Source: Pedobacter alluvionis (GTDB lineage Bacteria > Bacteroidota > Bacteroidia > Sphingobacteriales > Sphingobacteriaceae). Taken from it: DNA of 64,000 nucleotides. Each line of letters opens with the position of its first letter. Position 1 is the stretch's first letter. Made by a program: the position numbers and the translations under genes. Shown here one piece after another: positions 50,692-60,696 of this stretch. The notes below the pieces were generated by a model that saw nothing but the letters and a program-made list of their open reading frames with translations, was not told the origin of the DNA and made no database searches. Location of the stretch: assembly GCF_003664035.1 (NCBI RefSeq), contig NZ_RCCK01000011.1, forward strand, positions 1,116,001 through 1,180,000, given 5' to 3'.

Positions 50692-51333
50692 ATGCAGAAC
50701 CAAAGTATTTCTATTGCAATTGTAGATGACCACACCCTCTTCCGCTCCGGATTAGCTATTTTATTAGCAGAATTTGATGAAATAGAGGTTATGTTCGAAG
50801 CCATGAACGGAATCGATCTTCAAACTAAAATTAATCAGCACGCTGAAGTTCAGCTTATTTTAATGGATATTAACATGCCTGTAATGGATGGTTTTGCCGC
50901 CACCAAATGGGTTAAAGCCAACCATCCAAATGTCCATGTACTTGCACTAAGCATGCTCGAAGATGAAAAAGCAATAATTGGGATGCTCAAAGCTGGTGCC
51001 GGAGGTTATATGCTGAAAGAATCTACACCCACTGATTTATTAAGGGCAATTAAAGTAATTATAGATAAAGGATTCTATGTAAATGAGCTCGTATCAGGCA
51101 GGCTTTTGGTGGCTTTAAAAGACGATGGAGTTAAACCAACATTTTCTGACAGAGAACTTACGTTTCTGCAACATTGCAGCACTGAGCTTACCTATAAAGA
51201 AATTGCTGACCTCATGAATGTTAGTCCGCGCACCGTTGACAACTATAGGGAATCTCTTTTTGCTAAACTAAATATGAAGTCGCGTACCGGATTAGTGGTA
51301 TATGGCATCAAAAACAACCTGATTAACATCTAG
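50692..51333 (+). CDS. LuxR/NarL-family response regulator (second module)
   Basis: 213 aa. Receiver with VDDHTLFR, Asp59 in LILMDINMP, ALSML and LKES; HTH at ~145-210 (FSDRELTFLQHCSTELTYKEIADLMNVSPRTVDNYRESLF). Output of the kinase encoded upstream. Target genes unknown; the solo LuxR HTH protein at 48365 is a candidate cross-regulator. Confidence 0.92.
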   Translation: MQNQSISIAIVDDHTLFRSGLAILLAEFDEIEVMFEAMNGIDLQTKINQHAEVQLILMDINMPVMDGFAATKWVKANHPNVHVLALSMLEDEKAIIGMLKAGAGGYMLKESTPTDLLRAIKVIIDKGFYVNELVSGRLLVALKDDGVKPTFSDRELTFLQHCSTELTYKEIADLMNVSPRTVDNYRESLFAKLNMKSRTGLVVYGIKNNLINI

Positions 51334-51476
51334 CCACAAACACAAACAAAGTGCTGTATTACAGATATATACATATAAAACCCTACAATTTATTTGCAAA
51401 GAACAATCCCTAAGTAAAAAGAAATTTGCACCGAACTTACTTTTCAAAATAATTATTAAATAAAATTTGGATAACT

Positions 51477-51488
51477 AACTAATTAGTT
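51477..51488. promoter_or_regulatory. 12-bp palindrome upstream of the BlaI gene, candidate operator
   Basis: aactaattagtt, a perfect palindrome, lies 58 bp before the ATG at 51546. BlaI regulators bind palindromic sites at their own operon, so this is a candidate. It does not match the classical staphylococcal operator sequence. Confidence 0.3.
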
Positions 51489-51545
51489 TTAACTTTAGTT
51501 AAGGCAATTCATTTGCCATCATCCTTATTATTATTATTAACTATT

Positions 51546-51923
51546 ATGGAAATTAAAGATTTAACCAAAGCCGAAGAGCAGATTATGCAGGTTTTATGGC
51601 AATTGGAAAAGGCATTCGTTAAAGAGGTTATTGATGAACTACCCCTTCCTAAACCGGCTTATAATACCGTATCAACCATTATTAGAATTTTAGAAACCAA
51701 AGGTTTTATTGGTCACGAAGCCTTTGGTAAGGCCCATCAGTATTACCCTTTAATCAGTAAAGAAGAGTACAAGCGCCATGCAACAGAAAAGCTGTTAGGC
51801 AATTACTTTGAAAATTCGGTAGAAAGTATGTTTTCTTTCTTCGTTAAAGAAGAAAAACTGGATTTAAGTGATGTTGATGAAATTTTAAAAATGATTAATA
51901 AAATTAAACATAAGCCAAAATGA
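51546..51923 (+). CDS. BlaI/MecI-family transcriptional regulator
   Basis: 125 aa from the ATG at 51546 (an upstream frame with a Leu-rich lead is not conserved). Winged-helix domain: LTKAEEQIMQVLWQLEKAFVKEVIDELPLPKPAYNTVSTIIRILETKGFI, then the dimerisation part SKEEYKRHATEKLL. Represses its own operon; normally inactivated by proteolysis when the M56 partner senses a signal. Overlaps the M56 gene by 4 bp. Confidence 0.92.
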   Translation: MEIKDLTKAEEQIMQVLWQLEKAFVKEVIDELPLPKPAYNTVSTIIRILETKGFIGHEAFGKAHQYYPLISKEEYKRHATEKLLGNYFENSVESMFSFFVKEEKLDLSDVDEILKMINKIKHKPK

Positions 51924-53911
51924 GTTTTGCCCACTACCTATTACAGGTGAACTTATACTTAATTGTTTTTTTCGGTTTCTACAAATTACTGTTAGATAAG
52001 GAGACCTACTTTACTTTAAACCGCATCTATTTAGTATCTGCAGGCGCTTTGTCACTATGCATACCATTTATACGTTTAGAATGGCTTACGGAACAGAAAG
52101 CGGCACAACAGGTTTATACTTCAGTTAATTGGGAGGCTGTATTAGCACAAGCAACAATTGTAACAGAACATAACACCGGTTTTAACTGGGGAAATGCATT
52201 CGTTTATATTTATTGCGCAGGTAGTTTGTTCTTCTTAGGTAGATTGGCAGTTAACTTATTAGCAGTTAAAAAACTCATTACTATACATAAGGCTGGCTCA
52301 GCTTTCTCTTTTTTTGGCAAAAAAGTAATTGATCAGGAATTACCACAAATGGATGTGATTGATATTCATGAAGAAGCACACATCAAACAATGGCATACCC
52401 TGGATGTTTTATTTTTCGAAATTATAGGGATTATTACCTGGCTAAACCCGGTGATTTATCTTTATAAGAAAGCCATTAAAAATATCCACGAATTTTTAGC
52501 TGATGAACTTGCCGCCGAATTTCAGGGTGATAAAGCTGAATATGCCATGCTTTTATTGAGCAAGTCATTTGGTATTTCACCAAATACCTTAACAAATGGC
52601 TTCTTAGAAAAATCATTGATCAAAAAAAGAATTTTCATGCTTCATAAGGAGCGATCTAAAAAGATAGCGATTATGAAGTATGGAATCTTTATTCCACTAT
52701 TTGCCCTTCTCATTGTATTTTCATCGGCTACTGTTCGTAAAAATGAGAAATTGTTGTCCATTACCGATCAAATCCCTATGGATAAACCCATTGAGATGGT
52801 TGAAAACATGGTTACAGCCCCCGGGAAAATAATTATAGCACCTAAAATTTCGGTTGATGGCAAAACAGATCCAAACTGGACAGGATTTTATCAGTTTCTA
52901 GGCAGGCACATCAAATACCCAACCGCAGCCAATAGCGATCAGATTCAGGGAAATGCCCAGATAAGGTTTAATTTAAAAGGTGGTAGAGTTACCAATGTTA
53001 CATCAAATGTAGCACTAGGCGCTGGCTGTGATGAAGAAGTGATGAAAGCAATTTTATCTTATAAAGGATTTAAAACTGTAGCTGATGGTAAATATGCTTT
53101 AACGGTTAGTTTTAGCATTCCAGAATCTTCAAAAGTGTTCAAGAATAAATTGTTACCCAAAGCCGGCGAATATGTAAATCTGAACAGGATTAATATCATA
53201 TCTTATCTCCCTAAAACTACTGCTACTGAAACCAATGTCATTAAATCTGAAAATGCAGATAAAGTATATGATTTCGTTTCGATTGATAAACAGCCGGAAT
53301 TTCCAGGCGGCATAACCAGGTTTTATAAATACCTGGGTGGCAGCATTAAATATCCAAAGATGGCACAAGAGAATAATGTGCAAGGTAAAGTCTTCCTCAG
53401 TTTTGTAGTTGAAAAAGATGGTTCGTTAACCGATGTCCAAATTACACGTGGTTTAGGAAGTGGTACCGACGAAGAAGCAATGAGGGTTATAAAAGAATCG
53501 CCAAAGTGGAACCCAGGCATCCAGAATGGTTTAGCTGTAAGAGTTAAATATAATATAAACGTTAATTTTAAACTCAACGACCCTATACCTATACAAGAGA
53601 CTAAAACAAGTAGTATTCCCGGCGACCGGATCAGATTAAAGGAGGGTACAACTCTTGATGCGCTAATCATTGTAGATGGCGTTAAATTATCAGATAACAG
53701 TCAATTGAATACGATAAACCCAAATAATATCGAATCAATAGAAGTATTAAAAGATCAAACTGCAATGAATCTATACGGGCCAAAAGCCAGGGGTGGTGTA
53801 ATTTTAGTGACCAGCAAAAGCGCAAAAAGCAATGTTTTCAGGCCGCTTAACTCAAAAGAGCTTTCGATAGATAAGAGCACTGATTTTTTCGAACTCAAAA
53901 GAAAATTCTAA
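51920..53911 (+). CDS. M56 (BlaR1-like) peptidase fused to two TonB_C domains and a plug
   Basis: 663 aa. Membrane helices near 5-22, 37-55, 92-112 and 253-272. Zinc motif HEEAH (150-154) with a later Glu in HEFLADELAAE, typical of M56. After ~300 there are two TonB C-terminal-like domains (the second, KQPEFPGGITRFYKYLGGSIKYP to NVNFKL, is well preserved) and a TonB-plug-like segment (ALIIVDGVKL, IESIEVLKD, YGPKARGGVILVTSK). The classic BlaR1 penicillin-binding sensor is absent. Probably senses envelope state and cleaves BlaI. Confidence 0.9.
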   Translation: MSFAHYLLQVNLYLIVFFGFYKLLLDKETYFTLNRIYLVSAGALSLCIPFIRLEWLTEQKAAQQVYTSVNWEAVLAQATIVTEHNTGFNWGNAFVYIYCAGSLFFLGRLAVNLLAVKKLITIHKAGSAFSFFGKKVIDQELPQMDVIDIHEEAHIKQWHTLDVLFFEIIGIITWLNPVIYLYKKAIKNIHEFLADELAAEFQGDKAEYAMLLLSKSFGISPNTLTNGFLEKSLIKKRIFMLHKERSKKIAIMKYGIFIPLFALLIVFSSATVRKNEKLLSITDQIPMDKPIEMVENMVTAPGKIIIAPKISVDGKTDPNWTGFYQFLGRHIKYPTAANSDQIQGNAQIRFNLKGGRVTNVTSNVALGAGCDEEVMKAILSYKGFKTVADGKYALTVSFSIPESSKVFKNKLLPKAGEYVNLNRINIISYLPKTTATETNVIKSENADKVYDFVSIDKQPEFPGGITRFYKYLGGSIKYPKMAQENNVQGKVFLSFVVEKDGSLTDVQITRGLGSGTDEEAMRVIKESPKWNPGIQNGLAVRVKYNINVNFKLNDPIPIQETKTSSIPGDRIRLKEGTTLDALIIVDGVKLSDNSQLNTINPNNIESIEVLKDQTAMNLYGPKARGGVILVTSKSAKSNVFRPLNSKELSIDKSTDFFELKRKF

Positions 53912-53923
53912 CCAAAATTCAAT

Positions 53924-54556
53924 ATGAAAAACGTAATCATATTTACCATGCTGATGGGCTTTAGTTTAGCCGGCTTTGCCCAAAAGGCAGATAGTACCAG
54001 AACGCCTAAAGTTATAATCCGGGGAATCTCAACATTAAGTACAGAACCTTTAATTGTAATTGATGGGAACAAACAATATATAAGAGGCACATCTTCACTT
54101 AACGATGTTGATCCCAATAACATTGAAGCTGTAAGCATCTTAAAAGATAGTTTAGCAACAGCAAGGTATGGTGCTGATGGTTTTGCAGGTGTAATAGAAG
54201 TTAAAACCAAAAATGGTTCTCTGAGTAATAATTATGATCTTAAGGCCGCCCCGATAAAAACTGGCGATCCCAAGTTAAAAGGGAAAGTATCAGGATTTAA
54301 CATACGTCCTTTACCCAATAGTGAAACTCCTGTAATAAGGCGATACTTGCTAAACAGAGATTTCGATGATAAAGCAAAACCACTTTACATTGTAGATGGG
54401 AAAGAAGTTGCTGATCCTAACTTAAAAAGCGAATCCATCGAATCAATAGAGGTGCTCAAAGATGCAAACTCGCAAAAACTATACGGCGATAAAGGCAAAA
54501 ATGGAGTGGTGATTATTACCAGCAAAAAATCAAAAGCAATTCCCAGGAAAAACTAA
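53924..54556 (+). CDS. Secreted protein with two plug-like repeats
   Basis: 210 aa. Signal peptide (MKNVIIFTMLMGFSLAGFAQ). Two related units: IVIDGNKQYIRG...DPNNIEAVSILKDSLATARYGADGFAGVIEVKTKNG and LYIVDGKEVADPNLKSESIESIEVLKDANSQKLYGDKGKNGVVIITSKK. Both resemble the plug domain of TonB receptors without a barrel. Similar to the tail of the M56 protein encoded just upstream (12 bp). Probably interacts with it or with TonB. Confidence 0.82.
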   Translation: MKNVIIFTMLMGFSLAGFAQKADSTRTPKVIIRGISTLSTEPLIVIDGNKQYIRGTSSLNDVDPNNIEAVSILKDSLATARYGADGFAGVIEVKTKNGSLSNNYDLKAAPIKTGDPKLKGKVSGFNIRPLPNSETPVIRRYLLNRDFDDKAKPLYIVDGKEVADPNLKSESIESIEVLKDANSQKLYGDKGKNGVVIITSKKSKAIPRKN

Positions 54557-54582
54557 ATAATCAACATTTTAACAAAAAAACA

Positions 54583-54981
54583 ATGAGAAAGCTAATCTTT
54601 TTAGCCCTAACGGGCATCGCTATGTGCTTAAATCAAGCAAAAGCACAAAACAATTCAAACAAAATTTATGATTTTACCTCCCTGGAAAAGGTACCCGATT
54701 ATCCTGGAGGCATTAAGAAATTTTATGAATTCTTAGGTCGTGAGATTAAGTACCCTGAAATAGCTAAGAAAAACAGCACTCAGGGAAAAGTATTTGCTTC
54801 TTTTGTAGTAGAGAAAAATGGGGCGCTAACAGATATTCAAATTACCAAAGGCCTCACAAAAGAAACGGATGAAGAAGCCTTGAGAGTATTGAACAAATCG
54901 CCAAGATGGAATCCTGGGTTGTTAAATGGAAAACCTGTTCGTGTGAAATACAATATCAATGTTAACTTTAGTATGAATTAA
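54583..54981 (+). CDS. Secreted TonB C-terminal domain protein
   Basis: 132 aa. Signal peptide, then one TonB_C domain (EKVPDYPGGIKKFYEFLGREIKYPEIAKKN, then VFASFVVEKNGALTDIQITKGL, then SPRWNPGLLNGKPVRVKYNINVNF) that closely parallels the second TonB_C domain of the M56 protein, 1.3 kb upstream. No membrane anchor or Pro-rich linker, so it is not a classical TonB. Last gene of the operon; terminator at 55005. Confidence 0.85.
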   Translation: MRKLIFLALTGIAMCLNQAKAQNNSNKIYDFTSLEKVPDYPGGIKKFYEFLGREIKYPEIAKKNSTQGKVFASFVVEKNGALTDIQITKGLTKETDEEALRVLNKSPRWNPGLLNGKPVRVKYNINVNFSMN

Positions 54982-55004
54982 ATTGGCAATTGGCTTAAAC
55001 ACAC

Positions 55005-55036
55005 AAAACCCCAGCAAAATTGCCGGGGTTTTATGT
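55005..55036 (+). terminator. Terminator after the BlaI/M56 operon
   Basis: aaaacccc (55005-55012) pairs with ggggtttt (55025-55032), with an inner gc/gc pair; T-rich run at the end. Confidence 0.75.
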
Positions 55037-55370
55037 TTTCTCTCCTGTCTCGGAAGACTAAATTTAGAAAAATTTTAATGTATATACAAATATTACAGAA
55101 TAAAATTTCCAAATACGCAAAAATTTAATATGCAAACATAAGATTATTACCACTTTCGCAAACTTTTATTTTGAGTCAATCTGATTATATAAACTTTCGA
55201 TTTTCGGACCTAAAGTTTCGTATGTTTTCACAACAGTTGGCAAATGTTAAATATGCATCAGTTTTAATCACCAGTTTGAGAATAAACCATTACATATTAA
55301 TTCGCATATTTCAATCTGATAAGTAAGGAAACATGATAGTACCTAGCGGCCATGAATTGGTAAACTAAAA
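55037..55370. other. Intergenic region, about 330 bp
   Basis: AT-rich spacer between the two converging operons; nothing recognised apart from the terminators at each end. Confidence 0.45.
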
Positions 55371-55392
55371 AGCCCCCACAAACGTGGAGGCT
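55366..55392 (-). terminator. Terminator after the sdh operon
   Basis: On the minus strand a stem from agcctccac (55392-55384) and gtgggggct (55379-55371) is followed by T residues (55370-55366). Confidence 0.8.
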
Positions 55393-55431
55393 TAAGAACC
55401 CGGCACTTAAACCAGGTACACAGTATATTTT

Positions 55432-56202
55432 TTAAATGGTTTCTTCTGAAATAAATTTTGCAGATGCAAAATCACGGTTCATACGAGCGATGTTTTCTAA
55501 AGAGATTCCTTTAGGGCATTCGGCCTCGCAAGCACCAGTATTGGTACAGTTACCAAAACCTTCAGCATCCATCTGTGCAACCATGCTTTGCACCCTGCGG
55601 TAACGCTCTGGCTGGCCTTGTGGCAATAGCGCCAACTGAGAGATTTTCGCAGAAACGAATAACATTGCTGAAGCATTTTTACAAGTTGCCACACAAGCAC
55701 CACAACCAATACAAGCTGCCGCTTCGAAAGCTGCATCTGCCTGCATTTTAGGAATTGGTAAGTTATTGGCATCTTGCGCATTACCTGTATTTACCGAAAT
55801 AAAACCACCAGCAGCAATAACTCTATCAAATGCAGAACGATCTACGGTTAAGTCTTTTATTACCGGAAAAGCAGCTGCTCTCCAGGGCTCAACAACGATG
55901 GTATCGCCATCTTTGAAAGAACGCATGTGCAACTGACAGGTAGTAACCAGGTCTTTTGGTCCGTGTGGACGCCCGTTGATAAACATCGAGCACATTCCGC
56001 AGATTCCTTCGCGACAATCATGGTCAAATACAACTGGTTCTTCACCTTTGTTAATTAATTGTTCGTTTAATACATCGAACATCTCTAAGAAAGACATATC
56101 CGGTGAAATATCGGCCAATTTATAATCTACCAAAGCGCCTTTGGTATTGTTATTTTTTTGACGCCAAACTTTTAGCGTTAAGTTCATATTTCCTGTACTC
56201 AT
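55432..56202 (-). CDS. sdhB: Succinate dehydrogenase/fumarate reductase iron-sulfur subunit
   Basis: 256 aa. 2Fe-2S ligands in CREGICGMC with a later Cys in TTCQLH; 4Fe-4S in [11 protein letters not shown]; 3Fe-4S-type in [15 protein letters not shown]. It passes electrons from the flavoprotein to the membrane subunit. 85 bp downstream of sdhA; this spacer holds inverted repeats. Length typical. Confidence 0.95.
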   Translation of the reverse strand: MSTGNMNLTLKVWRQKNNNTKGALVDYKLADISPDMSFLEMFDVLNEQLINKGEEPVVFDHDCREGICGMCSMFINGRPHGPKDLVTTCQLHMRSFKDGDTIVVEPWRAAAFPVIKDLTVDRSAFDRVIAAGGFISVNTGNAQDANNLPIPKMQADAAFEAAACIGCGACVATCKNASAMLFVSAKISQLALLPQGQPERYRRVQSMVAQMDAEGFGNCTNTGACEAECPKGISLENIARMNRDFASAKFISEETI

Positions 56203-56216
56203 GATATTGAGATTTA

Positions 56217-56269
56217 AGTATCAAGTAAGAGAACCAAGTATCAAGATTTAATTCAAGTCTTGATACTTG
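56217..56269. repeat. AAGTATCAAG inverted repeats in the sdhA-sdhB spacer
   Basis: caagtatcaag (56235-56245) and cttgatacttg (56259-56269) form a perfect 11-bp inverted repeat with a 13-nt loop; a further aagtatcaagt copy is at 56217. The hairpin lies inside the operon between sdhA and sdhB and may tune the ratio of the subunits or be a dispersed element. Confidence 0.6.
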
Positions 56270-56287
56270 ATACTTACCATCTTGCTA

Positions 56288-58267
56288 CTATTTATAACTT
56301 CTTTGTGCAACTTTAATATTTTCAAACTTCAATTCTTCTTTGTGAAGTTCGAAGTTTACACCTTCTTTAAATTCCCAGGCGGCTACGTAAGCATAGTTCT
56401 CATCATCACGTAATGCTTCACCTTCTTCTGTCTGATACTCTTCACGGAAGTGGCCACCACAACTTTCGTTACGGTTTAAAGCATCTATACACATCAACTC
56501 GCCCAGTTCGATAAAATCAGCTACACGACCTGCTTTTTCGAGTTCGGTATTTAACTCATCAGCTGTTCCAGGTACACGAACATCGCTCCAGAATTCAGCA
56601 CGTAGTGCTCTGATTTCCTGGATTGCTTCGTTTAAACCTTTTTCGTTACGGGCCATACCACATTTCTCCCACATAATGTGACCTAAACGTTTATGGAAAT
56701 GATCTACTGACTTAGTTCCTTTAATATTAATTAGCTTATTTAAGATACCAACTGCTCTTTCTTCCGCCTCTGCAAAAGCAGGGTGATCAGTAGGAATTGC
56801 TTTTACCGAAATTTCTTTCGACAAGTAAGCTCCAATAGTATAAGGAAGAACGAAATAACCATCAGCCAAACCCTGCATCAATGCAGATGCACCTAAACGG
56901 TTAGCACCATGATCTGAGAAGTTAGCCTCACCTGTACAATATAAACCAGGCACAGAGGTCATCAGGTTATAATCAACCCATAAACCACCCATGGTATAGT
57001 GAACCGCAGGATAGATACGCATTGGGGTTTCGTAAGGGTTCTCACCGGTAATCTGCGCATACATATCGAACAGGTTACCATATTTAGCTTTAATTACCTC
57101 AGTACCTAACCGCATACAGGTTTCTTTATCAGGGTTGTGGTTACCCGCTTTAGAAGCTTCGATTTTTCCGTAGCGTTCTGTATTTGCTTTAAAATCAAGA
57201 TATACAGCCAATTTAGAAGCACCTACTCCATAACCTGCATCACAACGTTCTTTCGCAGCACGAGAGGCCACATCACGTGGAACCAGGTTACCAAAAGCAG
57301 GGTAACGACGCTCTAAATAATAATCTCTTTCATCTTCAGGAATTTCTGAAGCTTTACGGTTATCATCTTTCTTTTTAGGCACCCAGATACGTCCATCGTT
57401 ACGTAACGATTCCGACATCAGTGTTAATTTAGACTGGTGATCGCCAGAAACCGGGATACAGGTTGGGTGGATCTGCGTATAACAAGGGTTTGCAAAATAA
57501 GCACCTTGTTTGTGCGCTTTCCAAGCCGCTGTAACGTTACTTCCCATCGCGTTGGTAGAAAGATAGAATACGTTTCCGTAACCACCTGTTCCTAATACCA
57601 CTGCATGACCAAAATGACGTTCGATTTCTCCTGTAATTAAGTTACGTGCAATAATGCCGCGTGCTTTGCCATCAATTTTAACAACCTCAAGCATTTCGTG
57701 GCGGGTATACATTTCCACTTTACCCATACCAATCTGGCGTTCTAAAGCAGAATATGCACCTAATAATAACTGCTGACCAGTTTGACCTGCGGCATAGAAC
57801 GTACGTTGTACCTGTGTACCACCGAATGAACGGTTATCTAACAAGCCACCATACTCACGTGCCAAAGGCACACCCTGTGCCACACATTGATCTATAATAT
57901 TAGCACTTACCTCAGCCAAACGATGCACATTAGCTTCGCGGGCGCGGTAATCGCCACCTTTAATCGTATCATAGAAAAGGCGATAAACGCTATCACCATC
58001 ATTCTGATAGTTTTTTGCTGCATTAATACCACCCTGAGCAGCGATTGAGTGTGCCCTACGTGGTGAATCCTGGAAGCAGAAACATTTTACCTTGTAACCC
58101 ATCTCGGCCAAAGTAGCCGCTGCCGAAGCACCTGCTAAACCCGAACCTACAATGATTACTTCAATAGTTCTTTTGTTCGATGGGTTAACCAAAGGCACAG
58201 AAGACTTATATTTTGTCCATTTGCTGGTTAATTCGCCTTCTGGAATATTTGAATTAATATCTGACAT
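56288..58267 (-). CDS. sdhA: Succinate dehydrogenase/fumarate reductase flavoprotein subunit
   Basis: 659 aa from the ATG at 58267; the frame extends further into the sdhC gene. FAD-binding [15 protein letters not shown] (about 39-53), the [14 protein letters not shown] flavin-linking His region, and [27 protein letters not shown] near the C-terminal half. Catalyses succinate oxidation or fumarate reduction. The ~660 aa size is that of the B-type enzymes in Bacteroidota, with a single cytochrome b subunit. Confidence 0.95.
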   Translation of the reverse strand: MSDINSNIPEGELTSKWTKYKSSVPLVNPSNKRTIEVIIVGSGLAGASAAATLAEMGYKVKCFCFQDSPRRAHSIAAQGGINAAKNYQNDGDSVYRLFYDTIKGGDYRAREANVHRLAEVSANIIDQCVAQGVPLAREYGGLLDNRSFGGTQVQRTFYAAGQTGQQLLLGAYSALERQIGMGKVEMYTRHEMLEVVKIDGKARGIIARNLITGEIERHFGHAVVLGTGGYGNVFYLSTNAMGSNVTAAWKAHKQGAYFANPCYTQIHPTCIPVSGDHQSKLTLMSESLRNDGRIWVPKKKDDNRKASEIPEDERDYYLERRYPAFGNLVPRDVASRAAKERCDAGYGVGASKLAVYLDFKANTERYGKIEASKAGNHNPDKETCMRLGTEVIKAKYGNLFDMYAQITGENPYETPMRIYPAVHYTMGGLWVDYNLMTSVPGLYCTGEANFSDHGANRLGASALMQGLADGYFVLPYTIGAYLSKEISVKAIPTDHPAFAEAEERAVGILNKLINIKGTKSVDHFHKRLGHIMWEKCGMARNEKGLNEAIQEIRALRAEFWSDVRVPGTADELNTELEKAGRVADFIELGELMCIDALNRNESCGGHFREEYQTEEGEALRDDENYAYVAAWEFKEGVNFELHKEELKFENIKVAQRSYK

Positions 58268-58284
58268 ATCTTTTGTGCTAAAAA

Positions 58285-58965
58285 TTATTGAATAAGACCG
58301 AAATAAACTGCAATCGGCATGGCTGCGAAAAGGATCGAAATAATAATCGAATACCAAACGCCAGCTCCTTTAATTATACCATTATATTTTGAGTGGTTCC
58401 ATCCTAGTGTTTGGAATGCAGAAGCAAAACCATGCAATAAGTGATAGCATAAAGAAAACATAGCCAAAATATATACGGCAACCCTTACCGGATCCTGAAA
58501 TTTTTCTTTCATTACCGCATAAAGATCTTCATGTCCGTTGGCATCAACTGTTGGGATGCCTGTAAAACGGGAAACTACCCAAAAATCTTTCAGGTGAACC
58601 ACCAAAAAGATCAGCAAAAGCGTACCTAGCAAGCCCATGGAACGGCTGTACCATTTACTGTTTGCCTTACCATCGTTTACTGCATACTTAACCGGACGTG
58701 CTTTCTGATTTTGCAATGTTAAACGTAAAGCCTGAAAAATGTGTGCAAGCAAACCAATAAATAACGCAATCTCGCCAGCCCGGATAATCCAGTTGGTGGC
58801 CATAAAATGTGCGCCTACGTTAAATGTCAAACCACCGTCGCTAATAAAAATTAAAGCATTAATACCGCAGTGTACAATTAAAAAAAGTATCAGGAACAAA
58901 CCTGTAATACCCATTATGAATTTCTTCCCTATTGATGAAGAAAACGCATTTCCGAAACCACTCAT
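58285..58965 (-). CDS. sdhC: Succinate dehydrogenase cytochrome b subunit
   Basis: 226 aa with five predicted membrane helices. It matches the B-type (b558) single anchor subunit: [23 protein letters not shown], then [25 protein letters not shown], and [19 protein letters not shown]. Several His residues in the helices can bind two haems. Co-transcribed as sdhCAB; -7 box at 58995. Confidence 0.92.
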   Translation of the reverse strand: MSGFGNAFSSSIGKKFIMGITGLFLILFLIVHCGINALIFISDGGLTFNVGAHFMATNWIIRAGEIALFIGLLAHIFQALRLTLQNQKARPVKYAVNDGKANSKWYSRSMGLLGTLLLIFLVVHLKDFWVVSRFTGIPTVDANGHEDLYAVMKEKFQDPVRVAVYILAMFSLCYHLLHGFASAFQTLGWNHSKYNGIIKGAGVWYSIIISILFAAMPIAVYFGLIQ

Positions 58966-58994
58966 TTGATTAGGATTTATATCTAAATTTCTTG

Positions 58995-59002
58995 CAAAAG
59001 TA
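58995..59002 (-). promoter_or_regulatory. -7 promoter box of sdhCAB
   Basis: Minus-strand TACTTTTG (plus-strand caaaagta) lies 29 nt before the sdhC ATG at 58965 and fits TAnnTTTG. Confidence 0.5.
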
Positions 59003-59426
59003 TCTAATTATGAGTTTAATTTATAAACGATTATGACAAAACAGCGATAAAACATTTATTTAGAAACATTCTAAAGCATATTCGGAATTAATCGAAAGAA
59101 TGGGAGATTATTTAAGGTTTCGATTCCTAGTATTAGTAATGTGTGGCATGACCTAACGTTTTTAACCATTAAGGAATTAAGAGCATTAGGTGTGTGTACC
59201 AAGATTGTTAAAGTTATCTGTCTGGTAAAATACTGAAATATTCATTTACTCTAGGCACAATGCTTTTTGTAATATTTTCTGTGAAAAATTAATCAATAAT
59301 CCCTGAGGAGCATTAAGAAGTTTCATATAGGTTTGGAGTTGTGCATGATGAACAGGTAGAATATTCGATATCGCTTTTATTCCGACAGCGTTTTCTTAAC
59401 GTCCTTAATGTTAATAATCAAACTAT
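59003..59426. other. Intergenic region upstream of sdhC
   Basis: About 420 bp with no supported ORF and nothing recognised; AT-rich, patchy, and adjacent to the MITE-like element. Confidence 0.4.
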
Positions 59427-59587
59427 TAACCTTAGTTCGTTTATTAATATTTCTTTAAAGGTATATACGGACATTCTTCATTCATAGCGTCACCCTGAAT
59501 TTATTTCAGGGTCTGTTTAGCAGGATCGTCATGCTAATTTCAAGGGCTCAAAATTAGTCAATATAAATATTAATCGAATTGAGGTTA
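59427..59587. mobile_element. MITE-like element with terminal inverted repeats, copy 2
   Basis: 161 bp with ends taaccttagttcgttta and taatcgaattgaggtta. It shares ends, a ctttaaag...tata segment and the cgtcatgct and ccctgaatttatttcaggg motifs with 42281-42473, but in opposite orientation and with internal rearrangement or deletion. Non-coding. Confidence 0.65.
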
Positions 59588-59623
59588 TAAGAAACGCTTA
59601 ACCTTCAAAAAATAATGGCATAA

Positions 59624-59655
59624 AAAAAAGTCCCGATTTGCATCGGGACTTTTTA
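59624..59655. terminator. Bidirectional terminator after the cold-shock gene
   Basis: 9-bp perfect stem, agtcccgat (59629-59637) with atcgggact (59642-59650), with A and T runs on either side. Confidence 0.88.
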
Positions 59656-59677
59656 CGATTTATGTGTTCGAGTTTTC

Positions 59678-59869
59678 TTAAGCTACTTTAACATTTACCG
59701 CGTTTAGGCCTTTTCTACCTTCTTCTACATCGTAGTTTACGGTATCATTCTCGCGAATGTTATCGATTAAGCCTGAAGCATGAACAAAAATTTCGGCATC
59801 GCCATTAGATGGAGTGATAAATCCGAAACCTTTAGTTTCATTAAAAAATTTTACTGTTCCTTGTTGCAT
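59678..59869 (-). CDS. Cold-shock domain protein
   Basis: 63 aa. RNP-1 motif GFGFITP (about 14-20) and RNP-2-like EIFVHASGL. Slightly shorter than CspA proteins. Binds single-stranded nucleic acid and acts as RNA chaperone. Strong promoter: -7 TATCTTTG at 59892-59899 with a TTG element 19 nt upstream. The long leader-like distance is short (22 nt), unlike E. coli cspA. Confidence 0.95.
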   Translation of the reverse strand: MQQGTVKFFNETKGFGFITPSNGDAEIFVHASGLIDNIRENDTVNYDVEEGRKGLNAVNVKVA

Positions 59870-59891
59870 TATATTGTATTTTAATTTGAAC

Positions 59892-59899
59892 CAAAGATA
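59892..59899 (-). promoter_or_regulatory. Promoter of the cold-shock gene
   Basis: Minus-strand TATCTTTG, perfect match, with a TTG 19 nt upstream as the -33 element. This is the best full promoter seen in the window. Confidence 0.7.
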
Positions 59900-60192
59900 G
59901 AGTTAAATACCTATAAATCAATTTTTTATTTTTTTTATTGTAGAATATATACTAAATACATTGACTATTTGCCTTTTAAGCCCTATTAGCGACCAAATTT
60001 AATCCATTAATTTTTGATGTACCGCCCGGTTTTATCCATAAAACATGTTCAAAACAGGCCTTGTCCAATCGCTTTTCTGCGTAAAAAAAACATAAACAAC
60101 AAAATGAACTACTTTGTTCCGACTGTTAATTATTGATGAATAACATTGAAAATCCAGAACCAAAAGTTACGTTACAGCAACCAGGCTTAAAT
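59900..60192. other. Intergenic region between cold-shock and hypothetical genes
   Basis: About 290 bp, AT-rich near the csp promoter; no ORF or repeat recognised. Confidence 0.4.
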
Positions 60193-60696
60193 TTAACTAT
60201 AAACAAGACTTTCGCGCTGCTCATAATTCACCATCAGGTTTTCTGTGATTTTTACAACTAATGTTTCGTGGGCTTTAGCAGTATAGCTTAGGATGAGCAA
60301 ATCACCAACGATTTCGTGTAAAATTAAATCCGGACTTGTATAGGTGATCGAAACTATATGAGCTGCTTTATTTAACAGATCAGAATTATAAATATATAAT
60401 TCGGCTAAATCGAAAAGGACTGGATGATTTTCGAGATCATTTAAAACAGGCATTTTATGTTCTAAGGCTGCAATGCTGTCCATTACCGAATACTGAAGTT
60501 TTTGATTTAGCGTATTTGCCTTTTCATTCGCTTGCTGCATCTGAGAAAAGGTATGCAGGTGTTGATCGAAGCTGTATATTTTGGATCTTTTTTGAAATTC
60601 TTTGTAAGTATCGTGAAATATCCGCCTTTCAAAATCCGTTCTGCACATGAAATTGAAATATTGTTTTACACTTAGGTTAATCTTAGCTAAAGCCAT
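60193..60696 (-). CDS. Hypothetical helical protein
   Basis: 167 aa from the ATG at 60696 (a TTG at 60723 is less likely). Soluble, predicted all-helical, with a YSFDQHLHTFSQMQQANEKANTLNQKL segment resembling a coiled coil. No catalytic motif or family is recognised. Monocistronic, between the cold-shock gene and the copper-storage-like gene. Confidence 0.55.
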   Translation of the reverse strand: MALAKINLSVKQYFNFMCRTDFERRIFHDTYKEFQKRSKIYSFDQHLHTFSQMQQANEKANTLNQKLQYSVMDSIAALEHKMPVLNDLENHPVLFDLAELYIYNSDLLNKAAHIVSITYTSPDLILHEIVGDLLILSYTAKAHETLVVKITENLMVNYEQRESLVYS

